Origin: Uranotaenia lowii
Taxonomy: Eukaryota > Arthropoda > Insecta > Diptera > Culicidae
Direction: 5' to 3'
Length of the DNA stretch: 64,000 nt
Assembly: GCF_029784155.1 (NCBI RefSeq)
Contig: NC_073693.1
Location: 117,403,003-117,467,002 of the forward strand
Shown here piece after piece: positions 56,190-64,000 of the stretch. Made by a program: the position numbers and the translations under genes. Each line of letters opens with the position of its first letter. Within the stretch, counting starts at the first letter, position 1. The notes below the pieces were generated by a model. That model saw nothing but the letters and a program-made list of their open reading frames with translations, searched no databases and was not told where the DNA came from.

Positions 56190-56725
56190 TTATCGGAACA
56201 CGATGAGCGTTTTCTGGCGTAGAATCAAGCAGCGAGTTCAACTCGATGAAGCCTACTGAAATATAGAGCTATAACTCAACTTTTTTCATCTGACGATTTG
56301 GCATACTGGTAAGGTGTCAGCGAGATAATCAGAGGACTCGAGTTCGATTCCTGGTCGTGGTGATTTTTTTTTTCATTTACCATTGAACTAAACGGTGAGT
56401 CGTAGATCCATCAAACAAAGCAATAACCAAATAATGTATATCTGTTAGTAGGATACAACAAAAACACACACTTATGCTTTGCTTCTGGTACTTTGTTTGG
56501 CGGATGATTCCATGCCGTATAATGCAAAAATCAAAATAATCGATCTTGAATGGTAAATGAAATAAAAATCGTCTGGACTAGGAATCGAACTCGAGTCATC
56601 TGATTACCAGATTATCAGATGTAAACAAGTCAAGCTGTAGCTTTGTAATTCAGTTGACTTCATCGAGATTAATTCGCTGCAGAATCTACGGTAGAAAATG
56701 CTCATCGTGCCCCGATCAATGGTGC
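56190..56725. repeat. Inverted pair of tRNA-like repeats
   Basis: The left arm (about 56190-56386, plus) and right arm (about 56548-56725, minus) match over roughly 180-200 bp by eye, with about 160 bp between them. Each arm contains about 100 bp of non-tRNA sequence (ACACGATGAGC start), then a tRNA-like block with a B box CGAGTTCGATTCC and a tail TTTCATTTACCATT. The tRNA-like blocks lie at the inner sides. Confidence 0.65.
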
Positions 56726-57762
56726 TCTTTTCGCCTCAATTCAACAAGTTAAAGTAAAAAGGCATTTTAAATGTGGTTGTTGTGAAAAGTCAAATAATGA
56801 TGGGTACCCAAGCAACCAAAAGTCTCGTTAAAAAGGTCGAACACAGCTTAATCAGCATATTCAATGTTCTGAAGTTCGTTTTATTCAGCCCAAAATTTAA
56901 GTTCTTATTGAAACTTTGAAGTTCCATTACAGATTTGAACGGCCTTCTATTCAGCCCACAAGTAAACGTTTAATCAGCAAAAACAAAAATAATTCTTCTC
57001 TCCTCTCTTACTTTGGTCATCAACAGCCCATGTGGTGCTGCCGGTTTCTCGGCATCTATCTGTATTCCTCCCAGCACCTCCCTCAATTGATCTTACTCAA
57101 TTGCTTTGTTTTTAACTTTGTTCAATACATGCCAGCACGCACGCCAGTTCTGCTGCACAATTATTTGATTCGCTTACTCAAGCAATCAAACAACCTAATG
57201 GAAAAAATAAGTCCTGGTACTAGATTTGAACTCAATCCTCCAAGATGATAGCCGAACACGCTGCCACGACGCCACGCCTAGATGTTGCCTTACCGGCAGC
57301 TAAAATTCGAAATGGTTATAAGCTTCCTAGAATACCCGGAAGGGCAGCCAGTGGCCAGCAGCAAACACGTATGCTGATTATCACTAAGAAACATTACGAA
57401 ACGGCGTATAAATCTATCATTCGTTAAAATAATGTCAGTTTAAAAATAAATGAAATTCCATGTTATTATCTGTTAAGCACAAAATTATATAACTTCTTGA
57501 TTTTATCTTGATATTTAATTAATGAATTGCTCCAAGTGACTTTCAATGTGTGATAAATTCGTGGTTAGTAAATACAGTTGGACGAAATTTTATAAAGTCA
57601 AAATATTTACTCTTTTCAAAACAATCATTTGCGAGTTAGCTTTAAGTTGTTCTGAGTTGAAGTTTCAGTATAAGTTATACATTTCAACAATTTCCAAGCT
57701 CAAAAAATGTTTTATTTATTATATGCCCTTTGTGATGTTCGTTCACATTTCATATTCATGAA

Positions 57763-58110
57763 ATGGCTGACATGTCTCAAAAAAGGCTATTTCTGGAACT
57801 TTATGGAACTTCGAGTCCATAGAAGGCTTTTGGAGACCCAATTTGTAACTTTTATTCTAAATGATCAGATTGACATGTCACAGAAAAGGCTATTTGAGAA
57901 ACTTCTTGGAACTTGAAGTTCACATAAGGCTATTTGAGGAACTTCATGGAACTTGAAGTTCACAGAAGGCTATTTGAGACCTAATTTGTAACTTTTATAC
58001 ATTGTGGATGCGATTGACATGTCCAAAATAAGCTATTTGAGGAACTTGTTGGAACTTCAAGTCCATAGAAGGCTATTTGAGGAACCTTTTGTAACTTTCA
58101 TGCTCACATT
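57763..58110. repeat. Minisatellite, about 40-bp unit with longer-order pattern
   Basis: AAGGCTATTTGAGGAACTT...GGAACTTGAAGTTCACAGA recurs about six times. A linker with TGACATGTC interrupts at about 57769, 57869 and 58012. Units differ by several bases. Its frames are not genes. Confidence 0.75.
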
Positions 58111-58246
58111 CGAGAAAATTCGGTACCAATTCCCTTTGAATCCTTTGTTCAGCGAAATTCGAACTTTGGAGGAACGAGTTTAAGTAGATATGAGACTTTT
58201 GGTTGCTTGGGTGGGTAAAACTATTGAACAATGTGTACATTATGTT

Positions 58247-58778
58247 CGAAAACGAACACACACATATAGGATCTCAGTGAAACTTCAAGTTTCTTTGAAG
58301 AGATTCAAATTCTACTTAAGACTAAAGCGTACATCTTTCAAGGATATAATGGCTAGCATCTTACTAATGCTAACACCACCAGCCCACAGATAGAGGACTA
58401 TGTATGCCGTGACCGAGACTCGATCTCATGACCTCTGGCTTAGAAGACTGACACGCTATCCTCTAGGCCACGGTCGGCGGCGTTGCAGTATAGATCAAGA
58501 TGATTTAACAATCATAGGAGCTTATTTTTCAGTGCTCAAAACTATATAGTCGCCGATCGTGGCCTAGAGGATAGCATTCAAATCTTCTAAGCCAGAGGTC
58601 ATGAGATCGAGTCTCGGTGACGGCATACATAGTACTCTTACTGTGGGCTGGAGGTAAAATTAGTAAAATGCTACCCATTAAATCCTTGAAATAAGTATAC
58701 TTTAGTCTTAAGTAGAATTTAAATCTCTTCAAAGAAACATGAAGTTTCACTGAGATCCTGTATGTGTGTGTTCGTTTT
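58247..58778. repeat. Inverted pair of tRNA-derived SINE-like repeats
   Basis: The left arm (58247-58482, minus) and right arm (58551-58778, plus) match over about 230 bp, separated by 68 bp. Each starts at the inner side with a tRNA-like head: TGGCCTAGAGGATAGC as A box and GAGATCGAGTCTC as B box, between GCCG and CGGC ends; the loop CTTCTAA would give a UCU (Arg) anticodon. An identical type of body follows and ends at an ACACACACATA stretch. Head-to-head copies could fold as one long hairpin. Confidence 0.75.
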
Positions 58779-59069
58779 TTTTAAAGTAATCATATTTTCG
58801 TCACTTGAGATTCTAGTTGGTTTTTGTTTTAATTATTTTTGAAAAGATGATATCGAGATTTATTTTTTGCTGAAAAATAAATACTATAGGAAGTACGAAA
58901 CTGCTTCTCTTGAACATTTATTTAAAGAAAATTATAGAATTACTGAATAACAGAAAGGTGCTTTCTATGCCCGGGTGCTCGTTATGCCATTTTTTCTCTA
59001 CTGATTACCCGGATGCGTTTTGTAATCAAACTTACAATTGGTTTCTTTTTTACACAGTAGTCGACAATT
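58779..59069. other. Non-coding stretch
   Basis: No feature recognised apart from a possible continuation of the transposase remnant to its right. Confidence 0.35.
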
Positions 59070-59330
59070 TCATCTAAGAGCTTTTGGTTTGACGGAAGCA
59101 GCTTGTTTTTGACTCCACTTTCGCTTCTTCAACTTTTTGTAAGACTTATAAGTCGTTTTTGGACACATCCTGAACTGAAGCATTTTCCTTACTGGCAAAA
59201 GCACTCTTGACTTTCCGGTCCAAAGCTTTGTCCACTGGTTTCCACATAATTTTTTTTTTGGGCACAAAGCTGCTTACCGCTCCTTACTTTCGAATCGCAT
59301 TTCGAACGGCTCTAATGCTTGCTTCTTCCA
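58990..59330 (-). pseudogene. Possible Tc1/mariner transposase N-terminal remnant
   Basis: Minus-strand reading from about 59330 (MEEASIRAVRNAIRK, then a stop) continues in shifted frames as KPVDKALDRKVKSAF, SVQDVSK and YKKLKKR, the pattern of helix-turn-helix segments in mosquito mariner-like transposases. No catalytic domain is visible. Weak. Confidence 0.3.
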
Positions 59331-62300
59331 TTTTTGTCAAATAACTCAGCGAAATGCGAGAGATGGTATATCATTTGTGCACGATATTTCCGAATAAAGT
59401 AAAACAAATATACCTAACTGTCAGCCTTCTCCATACATCTCTGTCCCTGTCAGTACCATCTACTAACGAAAGTTCCTACTAAAGTCACTGATAGAACCAC
59501 CATTGCCACCCCAAGCGACAACATCACCACCTACAAGTCAGTAATCTGCCAGAAGTAGTTCAGTTCGTCGATGATTATTCATGATAGTCTGAACTTTCTC
59601 CACATGGTGGCGTGTTTGATGTGTCGCCTTGTTTTTTGAAGAGTGAGGTATATTGGTTTTATTACTATAGTTGATATTTCGCAAAAATTATGAAAAGTTG
59701 AGCCAGTGGTTGTATTTGATTGAGTGTGAACCTCGCTCAACGCTTTACTCGAAAGCAAAGATTGCTTTGAGGCAGCGAAAAGTGCAAACCGAAGATGCAT
59801 ACGCTCTCAACATGGCCCGGCTTCACGAAGCAATGTACGTACATTCGAGCCAGCAAATCCGGAAAACCTAACGATTGGCTCTCACTCATCTCCTGTTACA
59901 AGCTTGAGGAAACCGAATTCAAAATTCAGAATGTGAAATTCAAGTTTATTCCCAAGTATCCCACCGGAGTCATGGTATTTGAAGCATTTGCTTAGAATGG
60001 ATTGAAGATGCCTCTTGTTCGTATAAAAGCTGGAGTAAAAATTAATACTAAAGTCTATAGATACGTCTGACCAGGAACACTCTCGACCAGCGAATGGCAG
60101 GGCACAAGAGCAACACGAAAATAATGGAGAAGTACAAAAGCAAGATCGACCCGTAAACATTAGAGGGGTGAGGGGACCACAACCACCAAGCGAATCAGAC
60201 AGAGTGCTACAGAGAAATCGAAGGAAGATGGAGAAAGATCAAAGCAAGATACCACCGCTCTCATAGCTCACTGTATCAACACAGGGCATTGTTTTGATTT
60301 AGACAACGTTGAAATATTGGACACTACTCTTAACTACCAAACTATTAAGTTCCATGAAATGTGTCACATCTACACCCATCCCCTAACACACGTCGAAAAT
60401 CTCAATACTTCTTAAAATGTCGCAATACTTCTAAAAAAGTAAAAAAAAAAAACGAAAGGCCCAAAATGAGTTACCATAAAAACACCTCCCGTTTGGTAGC
60501 CATTTTGGTGGACATTTTAAATATTATACCGCTCAAAATACCGTAGACAAACCAACAGTAGTGACAAGTTGCAAATTCGAAAATCTAAAAAAAAGCGATA
60601 AGTGTAATTAACAACAAAAATTTGTCTAATTTGTCAAATTTTACAGTGTAAACAAACAGGAAAAAGGGGAAAAAAAGAGAAAAATGTAGACAGTAAATTT
60701 TAACAAAAAGCATACAAAAACAATTCGATAGTAAGCAGGATAAGCCATTTTTTAAATTTATTGCATAATTTAGTTACAATAAAATAATTTTAGAACTCCC
60801 TGATGATGATGCTAATCAGCATCGAATCGGCGAACTCATCAGATCATCGTTTTTGAATTATTTTTGACTGTCTTGTCAAGCCATAACGTATCTATACGGA
60901 CATTTTGCTGCATCAGGTGTTTTCGTTGATTCAGGAAAACTTTGGTGTACCCGAGAATGTTGTTTTCGAATAAGATGAAGCCCATGCCATACCTTAAAAC
61001 GGGCCCAAACCTGGCTGGAAGGAATATGAAATTTTGGTCGAAGGATCTTTGGCCTCCTGCCAGGCTGGATTAGAACCCCCTCGATTTTTTCTAATGGGCG
61101 TATGTTCAAGCAAAGGCCTGTCGATCCTTTCTCTGGAGGTCTCCATCTCTGAAGAGTGGGCTTCGATGTCAGAGGCTTATAATGCGAAGTTACGCTCCCG
61201 ATTTAGTTCCTGCCAGTTGAGAACGAGAATGGAAACATCGATTGATTGTTTCTTAATATGTTTTTCTACGTGCCTAAATGAATAAAAAAGTTTTTAAATT
61301 ATGTCAACATTAAAAAAGTGTTTTCGAACTTTGATGACAGATTTTTGCATTTTTTTATCAGTCATAATCGAGGGATTGCGATAGAGAGAGAATTCTGTTC
61401 ATTTGGAAAGATAATGATCAAAATTTCACAACTGCTTCTCAAATTGCTACAATTTGCAACAACTCGCACATTTTCTTGCTCTCTCTTTGAGCACTGGTTT
61501 CTCTCATTTTATATCAAACCTTTTTATTTTCCCGCACAAATTGCCAAAAATTTCCACAAATTCAATCATTGACAGCACAATTTGTCTGATCATCTTCTCC
61601 TTTTATTTCAGTCCCGTGGTCGTACTATATACGACTCAGTAAAGTACAATTTTTCCTTGAAGAGATTTCATCAACATAATATAATACTCAGCGTTTAATT
61701 GCTGAGGAGATGATGGCTACAATTTTACAAATCTAAAACCATATTAAACCCAACTAGGTTGTGAAAAGATCGAAAATCGATTTAATGACCATTTTGGCGA
61801 AAAATATTCCCAGCAAACATTTTTGTAGCTATATTCTTATGCTGTTTTGATATACGTTCATATACATCATAGAATGATCGTATGAAAGTTGAAAAAACAG
61901 CATTTACCTATCAAAGTTGAGGAACCATATACACAATAAATCTCATTTCTTTCTAAAACGACGAAATCTACATCAATTGGACACTACCCGATATCTTATC
62001 CGAACTTATAGCTTCCGATAAGTTGCAAGAGAGCACAAAATTTTGCTCTTATAGCATTCACACAGTTGAAAGTTACAGTATTTTCCACTTCTTTCAATGG
62101 TCAATATTACTCAAATCCCATCTGATTTAAGCCGTCTGGATGCACTGCTGGTTGCAGAGAGAATACAAAAAAGATTTTCTCACTTGAAGACCACGCGAGA
62201 GCAATTTCATTACAAGTTTTACACACATGGCGGACTTTCTATCATATCCGATTCAAAATGACTTCAGACGACATTTTATACGATCTTTTTAATATACAGT

Positions 62301-64000
62301 TGGAATTGCGATTTGCAACACCATTATAAACGACTTAAATTATCATTTCTGATACCGTTAACTGGGGCATCATGCAACACTTTTAAAAGTCAATCTCTTT
62401 TCCAAACTCAATGTCAATAGATAATCATACCGCTTAAACATCAACAGTTTAAAGGTTGATGGTACATCAAAATGACGTAGTCTGAAGAATTATTGGTTTC
62501 ACCAATTTTTTTAAATTTATAAAAACATGCGATTTTCACCCTAATTAGAAAAAGGGGCAACAAAATATGTTTTTAATGGAAAATCAAATGAAAACGTTTG
62601 AAAATTTATAACTTTTGATATATTTGTTATGCCATAATGCATAAAGCACCGATCGCATAAATTTTTGGTTTTGAAAATTGAAATTTACATTTTTCTTTTG
62701 AAAATATTTTTAAAGAAAAAGCATACATAGAGGGGTGAAAACACTTAAAAAATTCTTCTCGTTGGAATTATAAAGTCATAGAGATCATGGCGGCACCATG
62801 TGAGAGAAAGTGATTTGAAGGTGGTACCTAGGGTGAAAACGAGAAAGAGAGAGTATATTTTCCTTATTCAACAATTTTTCAGAAACTGGAGTAAAAGGCC
62901 GCTGAAAGCTGAATACAAGGTCATTAAAACTTGTTTTGGAACTTGAAAGTTTCAATAGGAACTTAAACTTTGAGCTACGTAGAATGTACTTCAAATAAAA
63001 AATATGGTTAAGTAAGCTTTTTCTTACCTGTTTTAAAGGACTTTTGGTTTCTTGGGTATTGTCGCATACCTGCTTGTTAATTTATTTATTCTTTTGTGCA
63101 GATAAGCTTAATGTTTGTTTGATTTTCTTTTTGAAATTTTTGGGACATAAAAAATAGGAAAATTTATCATTAATAAACCGCATCATATGATCTTTTTAGC
63201 ATTTACCAGAAATAATTGCTTTCAAAATCACTTAACCACGCATACGTCGTAATCAAATGCCCAAGTTTATTATAATGTTTGGCTTATTTGTTTAATTTCT
63301 TTTGGATAGATTACATTCCATGAAACCTTTGCGAAGTTCATATGAGCAACCCACCTTTCCACAAAAGACGGAACCAAAGCTTTACTGCCTTACCTCCATT
63401 ATTCACATCACAACAGATTAACACATCCATTAATATTGCAGAAATTAAATCATAAACATCAACAGTGAGGGCGGCCACAGTTCGGATGTGTTTATTTAGG
63501 TAAAACCTCTTCCCGCAATTTCAACTTTCGGGAGGCGCAGGCGAGTTTCCAAATGCTAGAGTAAAGAGTTGCCGTCGACGACGACGAGATTTCCATTAGC
63601 CTTGAATTTTAAATTTCACCCCCAGCTCATAAACACGCACACACAGCCACACTTTTTCACCCGTGCCCACCCACACAATTCAAGCCAAGCCAGGCACACA
63701 TCCGGCAAACTTCCGTACTTTTTTTGCCGGCAACCTCACTCACCACCGCCAAAGTTGAACCATTTTCAAGACGCAAATTGTTACACTTCACAGCACAATA
63801 AAAGTTTCATCAAACTCGGTGTTGTCGTTTGCAGCAATGTGTTCAGTTCGTTTCCATCGTTCGTTTGTGATGCTTTTTATGCTAGCAAGCATGTTTTTTT
63901 TCTCGTTTTCTCCTGTTTGGCCCGGACAACTTTGCAGAAGCAATCTGCTGGTTCCTCGGCGCATTCACCCACGCCCAAGTCCGCCCTCCCCTCCCAAGCG
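59331..64000. other. Non-coding, mostly unique sequence to the window end
   Basis: 59690-60240 contains short coding-like stretches (for example plus-strand KLEETEFKIQNVKFKF at about 59903-59950 and a Pro/Arg-rich frame at 60070-60250) that may be remnants of an old retroelement but are not recognised. 60780-61110 and 63440-64000 are GC-richer; the latter is rich in C and CA, free of obvious repeats, and may be conserved intronic or regulatory DNA. No exon with convincing splice signals was found. Confidence 0.35.

Noticed and set aside
57245..57427. 60-codon frame as a small gene
   Set aside because: No known similarity, no splice context and no regulatory signals; it may be chance.
58405..58626. 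Two functional tRNA-Arg genes
   Set aside because: The tRNA-like parts are heads of longer repeated arms, with weak anticodon stems and extended homology beyond the tRNA.
59882..60250. Remnant of a copia-type element
   Set aside because: Short coding-like stretches only; no integrase or RT motif could be seen, so the suggestion cannot be supported.

Overview
The window is AT-rich, repeat-dominated insect DNA, most likely dipteran and probably from a mosquito. The reasons are the types of transposon present: a mariner-like transposase of the DD37E kind first described in mosquitoes, an I-type LINE with an RNase H domain, a Ty3/gypsy element primed by tRNA-Trp, a mag-like gypsy element, pogo/Tigger and hAT-like DNA elements, tRNA-derived SINEs, and short introns of 65-66 bp. 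The species cannot be named from the sequence alone. No complete host protein gene is visible.

Layout. Positions 1-12969 are a giant array of a 9-bp unit in two versions: type A (TTTTTGTCA) and type B (TTTTGTCAA), arranged A-B-[LINE]-B-A-B. A nearly intact I-type LINE (3672-9733) sits inside the B domain, in register with the repeat on both sides. Because the unit is exactly three codons long, the array is open in many frames; these are not genes. Positions 12970-20934 are mostly non-coding and hold a dead DD37E mariner (about 16028-17977) that was itself split by a 733-bp MITE. Positions 20935-21714 look like the first coding exon of a host gene: a long CA-rich leader, a 38-codon signal-peptide-like start and a consensus splice donor in phase 1. 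No following exon was recognised, so the rest of the window could be one very long intron filled with transposons.

Inside that presumed intron are: a young, apparently intact gypsy element of CsRn1/Kabuki type on the minus strand (22006-27028); a 1.77-kb TIR element full of GTGAC repeats (27980-29746); a TTAA-flanked MITE (30769-30985); a region bounded by GAGCGGAACTA iterons that carries a SINE with a perfect 18-bp target duplication (32855-35225); a Tc3-like pseudogene (35297-35880); and a decayed mag-like gypsy element (36144-44372). The 5' LTR of the mag-like element was split by a 2.7-kb TA-flanked insertion that contains a pogo element, and its 5' leader was split by a 1.24-kb insertion with a spliced-looking transcription unit. 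Further right are a 5.36-kb hAT-like composite (47023-52381), two close inverted pairs of tRNA-like repeats (56.2-56.7 kb and 58.2-58.8 kb), a minisatellite (57.76-58.11 kb) and apparently unique intron-like DNA to the end.

Functionally the window is a record of nested transposition. The two elements with most of their coding capacity are the LINE (ORF2 open, ORF1 broken by one frameshift and one stop) and the 22-27 kb gypsy element (both ORFs open, one difference noticed between its LTRs by eye).
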